This document shows positions 1 through 11,037 of a stretch of DNA of 64,000 nucleotides, piece after piece (the stretch's first letter is position 1; each line of letters begins with the position of its first letter). Both the position numbers and the translations under genes were made by a program. The notes under the pieces were generated by a model that did not search any database, was not told the DNA's origin, and saw only the letters and a program-made list of their open reading frames with translations. Origin of the DNA: Collybia mongolica (lineage: Eukaryota > Basidiomycota > Agaricomycetes > Agaricales > Clitocybaceae). Where the stretch lies: the NCBI GenBank assembly GCA_013420905.1, contig JAAXNY010000013.1, positions 1,984,001 through 2,048,000 of the forward strand. The letters run 5' to 3'.

Positions 1-832
1 ATCTTGAAATGTACACAGAGCATTAAAGGATATAGCACCACAGACAACAGTTAAGAGTGTTTGCAAATAAAAATGTTCTCCACTAACAGGATGAGCAAAG
101 TACATTCTTCCAATTGCAAAGCCTTTTTTGCAGTGAGTCCAGATACACTTGGTTCTATTCAAGACAAAATGTTGTGGAAACTCTTGATACAGTAGTGCTC
201 TAGCACATTTCTCTTCAGGAATATCATCATTATCCCTATTATCCTCTGCATTAGCCTTGAAGTATGCAGTTAGTGTTGTATTTCTAGTAGCAGCAGCATC
301 TGCTATCATTGTGCATTCTCATCTTCATTAAATACCACTGTTTGTTCCTCAGGCAGATGAACAGATAGCCTAACCACGTTAGGTAATTCTTCATATAGTT
401 TATATTTGAAGATATGCCAGGTTGCCTCAGATGCAGATACATATCTTGCATCTAGATAATACTTTACTTCATCTTTATTTTCTCCAAAGCCCATTTTATA
501 GATATACTTGTGTATATATTTGAATGCCTTGATAGAAATGCAACACTCCAAATTTGCATGAGATTACATCATATATAGGATAAGAGGAGAGTGTGGCACT
601 ATCCATCTATTATCAATAACTATTCCATCATCCATTGTAAATGTTCTTCCATTATTAGGCTATGCATAGATAGTATAGCCATTCCATGCTAGAGTAGTTG
701 TAGCCCAAAAATCTTTGGGATAACCTTTGGTACACTTTCCATCATCTGACATACATGGCACATTCTTGTTTGCATTTCCACATGGCTTGTGAATCATCAT
801 CTTTGTCACCAAATTATATAACCTTGGATGTA
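1..832 (-). pseudogene. Helitron Rep/helicase protein, internal fragment (decayed)
   Basis: Read on the minus strand from 832 down, this encodes a stretch typical of fungal Helitron Rep-helicase proteins: a segment with HPRLYNLVTKMMIHKPCG, then KCTKGYPKDFWATT, and after a stop a frame at 551-306 with LDARYVSASEATWHIFKY and VVRLSVHLPEEQTVVF. These motifs lie between the rolling-circle Rep domain and the PIF1-like helicase domain in intact Helitrons. Several stops and frame breaks show it is dead, and it runs off the left edge of the window. Its cut end at 832 fits in frame with the Helitron Rep fragment that ends at 43959, so the two appear to be one gene split by an inversion. The region is AT-rich and nearly free of CpG, consistent with an old inactivated element. 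Confidence 0.8.
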
Positions 833-2246
833 TCTCCATGCGCAGGCGCCTCCGGCCCCTGTCCCCATCCCTTCCAATCGACCACCTCGTCCTGGGTGCT
901 CTCTGCCCCCTCGATCCACCAATGCTACCACGGACCTGGCTGGCCTTCGCTGCCCCTCCAAGAAAGTCATCTACACACGCTCTACCAAGCGTTCCCTTCC
1001 TCCTAGATCAAAGACCTTTGCGTCCGCAGCATCTGCTGCAATCTCCACCCCTCAGCCTCCCTCTGTGAAGAAGGCGAAGGGCCCTGCCGCAGCTCAGGCG
1101 GGGCTTGTCCAGATGGCCAAGTCCTTTCTCTCAGCACCCATTGCCTCCATCGTGCGCACTCAGCAGGTTGTGTCCAGTGATATCGTCCCTACCCCTTTGG
1201 ACTCGGCCTGAGCGAAAGCTTGACACAAGAGATCCACCACACATGGCCCCTCCCGGAAGGAGGTAGTCGTCATCACTTCACCCCCCACCCACTGGCCTGA
1301 TACACCAGTGGTTGGGCCGCTGAACTCTCACCTTGGCAATCATAAGAGGGCCATTCGCGTCATGTCTGAGACCCGAAACCACCTCGGGGGCCTGGCCCTT
1401 GTGTGTGATGTTTTGCCAGTCGAAGATGACATCCAGGTCATGCATGCCTATTTTAGCGACGCAGCTAAAAAGATATGCAAAGACAACTCTGTGGAAACGC
1501 GTGTGGAAGTAGGCTCATCCAAGTCATTCCTTTGCATCCCCGACTTCCCTTACTTTGGAGTGCACATCAAGTACGCTGCCAATGGTACCCCCATTCCCCT
1601 CACACAAGACGACATTGCCGAGATCCTCGGTAAATGCCCCTGGCATGAGGCCATCCACTTTTACCAAGGGTCTAGGCCCCGGATGGTAAGAAACTCCCGG
1701 ACATCAGACACCGGCATGGTGTTCTTCGATATCTATGACTCGCGAGGTGGACAGCACCTCCGTAGCCTCAAGGGCCGAAGCTTCATGCTTGGGTCCAAGA
1801 AACTCACCATCCTGCCCACTGAGAAGCGAGTTGGAGTCCCCATATGTCCCCGCTGCTGGAGGTATGGACACCATACAGAGGTTTGTCCATTCAAGACACA
1901 GCTGTGCTCCATCTGTGCCGGCCCACATGAAACCAACCACCACTGCGTGTTAGCCACGTGCTGCAAAAAACAGCCCAAGGCCAACCCCCCTCGAGAGGCG
2001 ACCCCTGCAGGTCACCCTTGCCCACATCCAGCTCGATGTGTCAACTGCACGCTTGTGCATGCATCTGACAGTCGTATCTGCTCGTTCTGGAAGAACCGCT
2101 ACAATCTGAAGTGGGTCTTCTCCAAGTATACTGCACAGAAGGTAGGCGATGAGCTGTTACGCTTCATTCCTGCCCCTAACTCACCTTTTCCCAACGTCAC
2201 AGGAGGCAGGCTCCTTGGACGCCGGGCGAACCCTCAAGAACTTTGA
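833..2246 (+). pseudogene. LINE ORF1 (gag-like), 3' portion with two in-frame stops
   Basis: This is the C-terminal two thirds of ORF1 of a Tad-like non-LTR retrotransposon, an RNA-binding protein of the retrotransposition complex. The frame is open from 833 to 2246 except for TGA codons at 1209 and 1221; both could derive from CGA by C-to-T change. The N-terminal part is Pro/Ala/Ser-rich. Near the C-terminus are zinc knuckles: CPRCWRYGHHTEVC (CX2CX4HX4C), CSICAGPHETNHHC, and a further C/H-rich stretch. The protein has no start codon here because its first 198 codons lie at 44555-43960 on the other strand; 596 nt there plus 1414 nt here is a multiple of three. ORF2 begins 13 nt downstream. 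Confidence 0.8.
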
Positions 2247-2259
2247 CAGTCGTTGACCC

Positions 2260-3548
2260 ATGCATAGTACAACCTCTGTAGACACTCTACGTATTTATTG
2301 TCAGAATGTGGGATGCAAGCACAATTGGACAATCAACCTTCTGGAACGTATGAAATCCATCTCAGATATCTTATTTCTCCAGGAACCACCATGGTCCACT
2401 GTGAGATACACCGCCTCCCTGACGGAGAAGGACGGGGTCCCTGTTAAAGGGCCGCCGATCCACCCGGACTGGATAGCTATGTACCCTAAAGGGTTTGACG
2501 GGGCCAATGAAAGTGTCCTCGCTTATGTTAATTGGGCCATGTGCATGATCAAACCTAAGCTCCGATCTGACATTGTGAATCATCGCGATGTCATGGTCAT
2601 CACTGTAAAAGGGCATCTTGGCCCCATACATCTGATGAACACCTACTCCGATGAGAACGGCTCGGCCATTCGGTACATCAAAGACCACCTGGACACACTA
2701 CCAGATCTGAGTTATATGGGGGGGGATTTTAATTGCCCTTCATCTCACTGGGACGCGACACTTATACGCGAACACCCCATGGCCTCTAGGCTCATGGAGT
2801 GTGCTGCAATACTTAACCTGGAGAGAGTGGCCCCGACATCCGGAGGGGTCACCCATCGGCCATATAACGCAGTGCTCCGTGGTTCGATTCTTGACCTGGT
2901 GTTTGTCCTGATTTTCCAGGGCTACACAGCTGATCTGACATTAGGAGACAAGGGGGAACCTGATCACCTTCCATTATTACTGGATATCCCCCTTAAGGTC
3001 TACTGGCCTGAGGGGAAAATGTCCATCAAAGTTGACTCCAAAGAAGAGGCGGACTTCCTCAGTGAAGTCTCCCTTCTCCTGGGTCAGATCCCGATCCCTG
3101 GCGCTATGTCAGCTGATCAAACCCAAGCCGTTGCTAGGGCTATATCTGTTGCTTTTGGTGTGGCATGGTCTCATCACGCTAAGGCTAACCGGGCTTGCGC
3201 CCGGTCTAAGTCTTGGTGGGATTCTGACTGTGCTAATGCCAAGGCGGTTGCGATGGAGTCCGATCTCCCAGCTGACTGGTCAACCTTCAAGAAGGCCATG
3301 TGTAAGGCAAAACGTAAGCATTTCAACAAAAGAATCAACGAGATTGCTCACAACAATCTCCGACCCTGGGACCTTATGGACTGGGTCAGACCATGCAAGA
3401 CACCCCCAGTCGAGGCAATCTTGTACCAAGGAGTGCCCTGCACATCTGTGGATCAATTGTGGAATGCCCTCCACTCCACCTTCAACTCAGCTATGGACAG
3501 GCCCATTGACCTGACCAAACTGGGTAACAAATGGGAATCCCCAACTGT
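2260..3548 (+). pseudogene. LINE ORF2, APE-type endonuclease domain only (truncated)
   Basis: The ATG at 2260 opens ORF2 of the LINE. About 430 codons remain, covering the apurinic/apyrimidinic-type endonuclease that nicks target DNA. Visible motifs in order: an Asn near the start (IYCQN), LFLQEPPW with the metal-binding Glu, GGDFNCPSSHWD, LDLVF, and the catalytic Asp-His pair in GEPDHLPLLLD. The reverse transcriptase and C-terminal knuckle are missing: the frame runs into a Tc1 element at 3551, beyond which lies gypsy-1 sequence, not LINE. The tail after residue ~430 is Tc1 terminal repeat. The rest of ORF2 therefore seems to have been deleted together with the 5' part of gypsy-1 copy A. Confidence 0.85.
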
Positions 3549-3550
3549 TA

Positions 3551-3765
3551 CAGTGGCTCAAAAAACTGCCCCAATGTTTGTACATTTTTGAAAGATCAAT
3601 ATGGTATGAAGTGCTGACATAAGCAGGGAACCTGGGGTAATTATGTAAGATACTATGACATCGTGGCTTTCCAATGGACCCTGGATCATGTGATTTGGAT
3701 CAATATCCATTAAGCTATAAGCCAAACAAAATGGTTACTTATTGGGGCAGTTTTTTGACCCTTAT
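3551..3765 (+). repeat. Long terminal inverted repeat of Tc1 copy 1 (left)
   Basis: About 215 bp match, as reverse complement, the right end (approximately 4945-5158). The outer end contains CAAAAAACTGCCCCAAT and the inner end (3741-3758) contains the same motif reversed, ATTGGGGCAGTTTTTTG. Such paired sites at both edges of a long repeat are likely transposase binding sites. Confidence 0.85.
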
Positions 3766-3911
3766 CTTATTTTCCATTATTCTGGCATTTATGATCCAAT
3801 GCAAGAACATTATGGACTGTGGGAAGAATAAACAATGTCATGTGACTTTATTTGTATCAATTTGACATGTTGGAATTGGTTCAATCATCTTCTTGACCTC
3901 TTACCACCATC

Positions 3912-4931
3912 ATGAAAGCCATTTCTACTGCTCAGCACAATACTGTTGTTTCTCTCCTCAATGAGGGCTATTCTCAGCGTCAAATCAAGGAGAAAACTGG
4001 TCTAGGGAAGGGTACCATCAGTAGGATCAGCAAAGATGTGGATGGAAACAAAGAAAACAACCTTGGTGGCCGCCCCTCCAAGCTGTCTGTTTGTGACAAA
4101 CAGTCAATTATTCGTCAAATCAAGTCAGGGAAGCTTGATAATGCAGTTCAGGCTACCCAATTCATCAATGGCATCATCCCCAATCCTGTCACACCCCAGA
4201 CAGTCAGAAATGCACTCAAGGAAAATCAATTTTATGCTGCTACAAAGAGGAAAGCTCCTCTTCTCAAACGAGCCCATTGCATCCGGCGTCTCCAGTTTGC
4301 AAAATATCATGAAAGCTGGACTGTGGAGGACTGGAAAAGGGTTCTATGGACAGATGAGACCAAAATCAATAGGATTGGGTCAGATGGAAAGGTTTATGTC
4401 TGGAAACAAAGGGGAGAACCACCATCTGATAGAACAACATCACCTACTGTCAAACATGGAGGAGGAGGAAACCTCATGGTATGGGGTTGTATGGGGTGGA
4501 ATGGAGTGGGAAAGCTCATAGAGGTGCAGGGGAACATGGACAAGGTTCAATACTGTGAAATTTTGGAGAGTGGAGTTCAGGAAAGTTTTGAGAAGTTGGA
4601 AATGGTGGATGGCGAGCGCTACTTTCAGCAAGATAACGACCCCAAACACACATCTGGACTGGCCACACAGTGGTTTGAAGACAACAACATTCAAGTCCTT
4701 GGCTGGCCTGCCCAATCCCCTGACATGAATCCAATAGAACACCTTTGGGAACATCTCAAGCGCTGTCTTAAAGAATATCCGACACCACCCAAAGGAGTAC
4801 ATGAGTTGTGGGATAGATTGGCTGAAGAGTGGGGTGAAATTCCACCAGAGGTATGCCAAAACCTGATAGAAAGTATGCCCAGGCGGATACAAGCAGTTAT
4901 AAAGGCAAAAGGTGGTCATACAAAGTATTAG
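3912..4931 (+). CDS. Tc1-family transposase (DD34E), copy 1
   Basis: This 339-residue protein has the usual length of Tc1 transposases. It cuts and rejoins the element's ends at TA dinucleotides in the nucleus. The N-terminus carries a helix-turn-helix (VVSLLNEGYSQRQIKEKTGLG, about residues 13-33) and a second DNA-binding segment with GGRPSKLS. The catalytic triad is complete: Asp in VLWTDETK, Asp in YFQQDNDPKH, and Glu in MNPIEHLWE, with 34 residues between the second Asp and the Glu. The frame is uninterrupted. It differs from copy 2 at one residue (Arg here, Cys there, in DGERYF), so the copies are very recent. The start at 3912 gives the full N-terminal domain. Confidence 0.95.
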   Translation: MKAISTAQHNTVVSLLNEGYSQRQIKEKTGLGKGTISRISKDVDGNKENNLGGRPSKLSVCDKQSIIRQIKSGKLDNAVQATQFINGIIPNPVTPQTVRNALKENQFYAATKRKAPLLKRAHCIRRLQFAKYHESWTVEDWKRVLWTDETKINRIGSDGKVYVWKQRGEPPSDRTTSPTVKHGGGGNLMVWGCMGWNGVGKLIEVQGNMDKVQYCEILESGVQESFEKLEMVDGERYFQQDNDPKHTSGLATQWFEDNNIQVLGWPAQSPDMNPIEHLWEHLKRCLKEYPTPPKGVHELWDRLAEEWGEIPPEVCQNLIESMPRRIQAVIKAKGGHTKY

Positions 4932-5160
4932 ATAGAAAATTAATAGAGGGTCAAAAAACTGCCCCAATGAGTAATCATTTTGTTTGGCCTATAGCTTAAT
5001 GGGTTTTGATCCAAATCACATGATCCAGGGTCCATTGGAAAGCCACGATGTCATAGTATCTTACATAATTACCCCAGGTTCCCTGCTTATGTCAGCACTT
5101 CATACCATATTGATCTTTCAAAAATGTACAAACATTGGGGCAGTTTTTTGAGCCACTGTA

Positions 5161-6668
5161 AATATGACCCTAATGTAAGGGAAGTATATGATGAGTCTAA
5201 ACGAACACCTACGGCGCAGGAACAGGATAAAAACCTACCTTTAATAAAAGAATGGTTAAAAAGACCACAAAAGAGACCAAAAGGAATGACGGATCGCGCC
5301 TACCTAAAGTTTGCAAGGCAGGCGTCTAATTTCTTTTTGGATCCAGAAGGCAGGATGTATAGGAAAAATATCGATAGCGCGCACCAGCTTGTTGTTGATA
5401 AAAATCACCGAACATATATGATGAAGGCGTCTCACGATTCTGTTGGACATAGGGGTTTCTATGCAACAAAATCCTTAATAGATAAAAGATTTTGGTGGCC
5501 AGAAATGGAACGCGATGTATCATGGTATGTGAAGTCATGTCACATCTGTCAGACAAGGCTCTTAACTTTGTTGAGAATCCCTCCTGTCATAACCCACACG
5601 CCATCTATATTCCAAGTATTGCATGCGGACACCATGTATATGAGCCCATCGTCTAACGGTTATAAATACATTGTCCAAGGAAGATGTGCGCTGTCTTCGT
5701 GGATGGAAGGCGCGCCCCTCAAATCTGAGGATGGCAAGACCTTGGGAAGGTGGCTGTTCGAAGAAGTAATTTGTAGATGGGGTTCCCTAACGGAAATTGT
5801 AACGGATAATGGTCCTGCCTTTGTCGCAGCCAAAGCGTGGCTGGAATCCAAGTATGGTATTACAGGAATAAGTATATCACCATACAATTCCAAAGGAAAT
5901 GGGATCGCCAAGCGCGCACATTGGGATGTGTGTCAAGCTGTCTTCAAAGCTACAGGTGGTGATGTAAAGAAGTGGTACTACTTCTTCCACCATGTAATGT
6001 GGGCTGACAGGATTACTATACGGAAAGGGACGGGTTGCTCCCCCTATTTTATGATTACGGGCGCGCACCCAACCTTGCCGTTAGATATTATTGAAGCCAC
6101 TTGAGCGCAGGCTCTAGCTAAGCACGTCCAGCATGTGGCAGATATGAGGAAACGTATCAATATAGAAAAACGAAGGAGACTATTACAGTATGAGAAGGAT
6201 CACAGCGCGACCATCAGAGACTATGATTTCAAACCAGGAAGTTTAGTACTAGTTAGAAATACCGAGGTCGAAAGTTCGCTCGATAAAAAGCTGAAGCCAC
6301 GGTACCTGGGACCAATGATAGTCCTGAGACGAAACCGCAGGGGAGCCTATATTGTTTGCGAAATGGATGGATCGGTGTGGCAACATAAAGTGGGGGCGTT
6401 TAGGGTTATTCCCTATTTTGCTAGGAGTACAATTGAACTGCCGGATAATCTGCAAGATCTAATAGACATCTCTAGCGAAACACTAAATGCTTTAGTGGAA
6501 TCGAAAGATCCCGCTAATAGGCAAGTTTACAAGGAGCGTGACTATACTTTTGACAGAGTCCAATTGGATCAGTCCAATTCAGAGTCAAGCTCTAGTGAGA
6601 ACACTGAGGAGGGGATAGCGCCGGTGCTACCACAAACTACTATGTCACACCGGAAGTTGCATAGGTGA
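5161..6668 (+). pseudogene. gypsy-1 copy A pol remnant: integrase with stop and lost catalytic Glu
   Basis: This matches the integrase end of pol in copy B. It has the zinc-binding region ([13 protein letters not shown]) and the core Asp residues in LHADTMYM and IVTDNGPAF, but the third catalytic residue is changed: GNGIAKRAH here, GNGIAERAH in copy B (codon at 5910-5912), a CpG-to-CpA change. A TGA at 6102-6104 interrupts the frame where 54 nt present in copy B are absent; the missing block starts with GT and ends with AG. The frame continues to 6668 with the C-terminal domain. Not functional. Confidence 0.9.
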
Positions 6669-6814
6669 TAAATCAGTATGGAAACAGAAGCAGTAAAGAC
6701 AGTATAAGCAACTAAGCTAAGTAGTAAGGACAGTGTTAAGCCGAGTAAAGACAGTAATACAAAGGAGCGTGGGGAGGGACACCATAACTCAGGAGGAAGT
6801 TAATTGGACTGTCC
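6669..6814. other. Short noncoding spacer between pol and antisense gene Y (copy A)
   Basis: About 145 bp between the convergent 3' ends of pol (plus) and gene Y (minus). It contains several AGTA/AGACAGT repeats and matches 23672-23817 in copy B. It probably serves as 3' UTR for both strands; no other signal is evident. Confidence 0.5.
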
Positions 6815-9418
6815 TCAAGCAGATATGAAGTCGTCTTCAACCTCGGGCAAGGGCACGTCAGCTGGAGCTACCTCCTCCTTATCATTGTCATCCTGGTCAT
6901 GGACTTCCGTAGCGCTCGCAGTGGCAGCCTCATCAGAGCCTCCCTCCAGAGCGGCCTCGTTCATTAGACCATTGAGGCGAGTAACCTTGTCCATAGTGGC
7001 ATCATGACGCTTCAATAAGAAGGACACTGTATGACTGATCTCCTCCAACTCAGCGCGGTAGTTTAAAAGCATCCTACCGAGGGCTTGCTTGGTGTGCAAC
7101 ATGGGATCGCCCGCGTCTGCAATCAAGCGCGCCCGCGCTAAGACTACATCGTGCTCCTTGGAGGGACAGAAGTCAATAAAGACACAAGTATCTGATGCAC
7201 AGTCGGTATAAATTTAGAACCATCTATTATTAGAAAACGTACCCTCAGCAGATGCCTTTGGATCTTCATCCGGGGTGTCCTGCCTCGTACGCTTTTTGGG
7301 ACGAAGAGTGCTGCCGCAATTGAGCTCGGAACGCTTACCGTCCTGTAGGAATAAGAAACAAAGTAATAGACAGAGCAAAAACAAGAATGGGTACCTTGAT
7401 GGCAGCCTTTTCAGCCTTAGTCCTTTTGACACGGGGAACCTTAATGTTCTCCTTCTCCTTGCGGCTACGGGTGATTGGTCCTTCACTAAGGAGACGACTA
7501 GTCACTGATCCAGAGACAGCAGCACTAGCCGTAGCGCCGGAATCAATGACCATATTCTTGAGTAAAGAAGAGACGCCATTGAGTATGTCGCGCACTGACA
7601 GCGCAGTAGCTAAAAAGAAACATACCGAGTCAGTACCAGACATTTCAATGTCACTGTCATATTCACCGCCAGCAATGACCTCGCCTGGAATAGTGGTACC
7701 ATCTGCTTCACCACCAGTAGCAGGGACCTAGTACCAGAAAACCATGGTTCAAAGAACAGTACAGTACAAGATGAGGTAAAAAGCACGCACCGCGGTGAAA
7801 GGGGGCTCCTGGGCTATAAGTGCGCTGATGCTATGAAATGTAATCCCTTACACACACACACCAAACTTAACAATCAACACACGAACAGTAGGAATCGCCT
7901 GTTTTGAGTTCGGGTTCAAGTGCTTAGAAGCACTAAGCTTTGAGTAGTACTAGCCAAAGCCCTTTTCAATGATCTCCCAACGGGTTTGATTCAGACAAAA
8001 GCTTCAACACAGGTTTATAAACCTGCTAGGTATATTTATAATATTTCTCGATCCAATAGACTGGGTACCAAGTGTACGTTCAATTATTAATGATCCCAAA
8101 CGGATCTGTAAGTCCAAGCGACTTATCAAACAATACAGTGCCAAGTGCACTAAGGCCAAGTGCCTAGTAATTCCAACGGACAATACGATACTAAGTTCCA
8201 AGTGAACTAAGTCTCTTTAATTCTGTAGTTCTTCAATCAATTCCAATCAAGACACGTTGAAGCAATCTGATCCTTAATTCGGGCACGCAATAGTGTTTTT
8301 AACAAATGTGATTTGTATACTCTATAGTAGCGCGAAGTGGGGGCAAGATTCCTTACCTTAGCGCTACTCATCTACAGTCTATTTATAATGTACAAACTAA
8401 ATATCATATGGAATTGTAAATTTTACACGGAACCGCGCTCCCGCGCGCCAAGAATCTGTATTCAATACTGACGCGTCTACTACAACTTGGCGCGCACGCC
8501 ATGCGTGCCAATTATGTCGTTTACTGGTTACTTATCAAATATTGAAAGAGCTGGCTAAACTCTTATCAAGTCCCGACCGCGCGCTCTGTTATTTAAAACA
8601 GCGCGGCACTGTCGTTTACTCCTCCTGATTGTCCTGGTTGCTATTCACGGTGTCCCGTCACTTCCGGTAGTTAACACCAAGTACCCCTGACTAGGATTGG
8701 GTTGTGCAAGTCCCGAATTTACAATTACTTCTCCTATTAATGATGATCCCCGGACTAATGATATCATACTACAACGGTTACTTATGAACTAAGACACCGA
8801 GGTTGTAACCGGGCATGGTGAATAGGACTAATAATAGACCGTACTCATAGTCCTCTGTACTGATAGTGTATTATTCATTAGACTAGTTCACTCTGATTAG
8901 CCGTCTCGGAGCTCGACTCTAATCCTTTATTACCGCTTACTTGGTTATTAGAAATGACACTAATAGCCTTACTTGTTGACTTTATAAGTGCAAACAATTT
9001 CGGGCCCTATCAGCGGTTTGAGACAGGTGCTCAGTGCGGACCTTTTCACGGTGATGGTGAATAGCGGCAGTAAGAGTCACAATGTTACAGTAAACAGGCT
9101 CTTGAAGTAACTCGGGGTATACATGTTGTAGTCCCTGGAATGCCTTACGGACGCCAAAGATAACATTCTGCCAGGACCGCTCCATCAAAACCAATTTGGA
9201 CTCAGTCAGGAGTAGCTGTAAATTGTAAAAGTTGGTTACAAAAAACAGTGTTTTAAAAGTTTAATTGGTAAAAAGTGTACTGCAGTTTCGCCCAACTTCC
9301 GGATGCTGACCCTTTGTTCAACAAGGGTGTCCATCGATAGACGAGCTTGAAAGGTGTGCCACTGAGCTTGGACCATCTTGAAGTTCTCGATGTCTTGATA
9401 GTTGGGGGGGCTAGTCAT
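6815..9418 (-). pseudogene. Antisense gene Y, copy A, disrupted by a solo LTR
   Basis: This is the copy A counterpart of gene Y at 22295-23671. Read on the minus strand it starts with ATG at 9418 and ends at 6815, with the same exon order and closely similar exons (for example 7126-6815 for the last exon). A 1217-bp LTR (7796-9012) has landed exactly at the exon 2/intron 2 donor (CCGCG|GT), which should separate exons 1-2 from exons 3-5. The remaining exon sequence is well preserved, including the acidic C-terminus. Function is unknown; see the copy B entry. Confidence 0.75.
7796..9012 (-). mobile_element. Solo LTR of gypsy-1 (1217 bp) inside copy A
   Basis: On the plus strand it starts TGAAAGGGGG and ends GGGCCCTATCA, i.e. 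a TG...CA LTR in minus orientation. It is flanked by GCGG at 7792-7795 and 9013-9016. The uninterrupted homologous position in copy B confirms a 4-bp duplication. It is nearly identical to the copy B LTRs, so it is a recent insertion whose internal part was lost by LTR-LTR recombination. A TATA-like sequence lies within. Confidence 0.95.
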
Positions 9419-10105
9419 AATGATGCAGAGGAAATTGGTTCTTTGAACCAGAACGTTGTAAAGAGAGTATAATAGAGTCGGGCGATGTCTTGGGACAAAC
9501 AGCACAGCCAGTGCCCTTTTTATACCTCTACAACTAGAGAAGCGCTACCCAGTCTCTCATTCGTTGCGCGCGTTCTACCCCCAGAAAAATCTATACATTT
9601 CAACTGAACAGGTCCGAGACGCGTGCCTAGTTGAAATGCTGGGCCCAATTGAAAAAGGAGCTCCGTAAAAATTCATGTGGAGCGCAGCAGTGTCCGCATG
9701 ACAACTGGGACAGTTGTTGTCAGTGTTGAGGGGGAGATGGGTATAAGCAAAATCGATTTGGAAAAACCTACCAAGGTTACAAGGATTGAAATAGATTGTC
9801 TATAAAAAGTCAGTGATCGCGCCACGGTCTTAATGATCGAGAGAATTGCACCAGAATTAAACCGTACTATTTATAACTTAAGTAGCCGGGGCAAGGGCGG
9901 AAGCTTTCTTATGAAGACAATAGAACAACGGTCAAACCAATTGTATTGTTTATAGTCCGAGGGACTGTATGTAAGACAAGTGTGGACTTCAATTAATCAA
10001 ATTGAAGCCCAACAAAAGGCGGGGGAATAAGTAGTATGTAAGGGCACAGGGGCCCAGGAAAACACAAGTAGATAAAAAAAAACATGGGGGGGGGGCGCGG
10101 CGCAG
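9419..10105. other. Intergenic region between antisense genes X and Y in gypsy-1 copy A
   Basis: This corresponds to 21588-22294 of copy B. On the minus strand it contains a TATAAAAA motif near 9523, about 100 nt upstream of the gene Y start, and a long purine/pyrimidine stretch near 10075-10095 just after the gene X stop. No coding sequence was recognised. Confidence 0.5.
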
Positions 10106-11037
10106 CTACTCCTCCTTGCTGTCAGGCACGGACGAAGAGGAACTTGACGACGAAGAACCGTCATCAACCTCTGCTTCTTCCTCCAAGGGCGGCCAAGGGA
10201 GGTTCTGGAAATCCGCGTAGAAGAGGAGAGCGCTCTCCGTGGCTGGCGTAGTCAGCAAGAGGTTTTGAAGGCCCTCCAGGCCTTCCTCCTCGTACAACTT
10301 ACCGATGGTGCCAACTATGCGCGCCAACAAGGAGTTGCGCATTTCAAGCGCGCGGTTAGCAGCCTGAATGACCTCCGCGGCAAGAGAGTCCGCGTCGCCT
10401 AGCTGAGCATAGGCTTCAGCAACCGCTAGTAGAATAAGTAAAATCATTAGTAAACAAAAAGACAGAAAGAAAATGGCTTACTAGAAATGCCCGCACCAAG
10501 CATCGGCCCCAGATCCTCACAAAGCCTAGCGCGCATCTGGGGAGTGAGACTGAAGCTGCACTTCCCCTTCTTGGCGGTGGCGCATTCAACGCACGGTTTA
10601 CCCCAACCGTTGAAGGAGCACTCGATGTCGCCGCGGGTGGCGCACATCGTGCAAGGATAGCCCACCTAGTAAGAATGATCAGTAACAAGAAATAAAAGAG
10701 TAATGAACATACGGTAGAGCGCCAAGGCGCAAGGTCAGCCAGCAGGGAGGTAATAGGGGATTGTAGCGGCGTCAGCTCCCAGTTGGGAACCAGCGCGTGC
10801 TTGCGGCGTGTCGCCTGAACCCTATCCCTAGAACGAGTGGTCTTACGTGACCGGCGAGGAGAAGGGGCCGCGGGAGGTAACAACTCCGCGAACCCCTCTT
10901 GAGCCAACTGGCGCGCGATCTCTTCATTAAAGAGCCGGAGCTCGGGGACCTCAACCTTTACCGGTGGCTGCCCAGAGGACTAAGGAGATAAAAATGAGTA
11001 AAAGTAAATGAGTTCAGAAGAGAAAAGAGACATACGG

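Larger units (their letters stand above)
3551..5158 (+). mobile_element. Tc1/mariner DNA transposon, copy 1 (1608 bp)
   Basis: The element begins CAGTGGCTC and ends GAGCCACTG and has TA on both sides (3549-3550, 5159-5160), the duplication expected for Tc1/mariner. Its inverted terminal repeats are about 215 bp long. It encodes one intact transposase (3912-4931). A second copy of identical length lies at 50574-52181 in the opposite orientation. The flanks do not match each other: LINE ORF2 on the left and gypsy-1 pol on the right, so this copy marks a rearrangement junction. Confidence 0.95.

Noticed and set aside
7850..7862. CACACACACA tract as an independent microsatellite or CRISPR-like repeat
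   Set aside because: It is part of every gypsy-1 LTR and recurs only with it.
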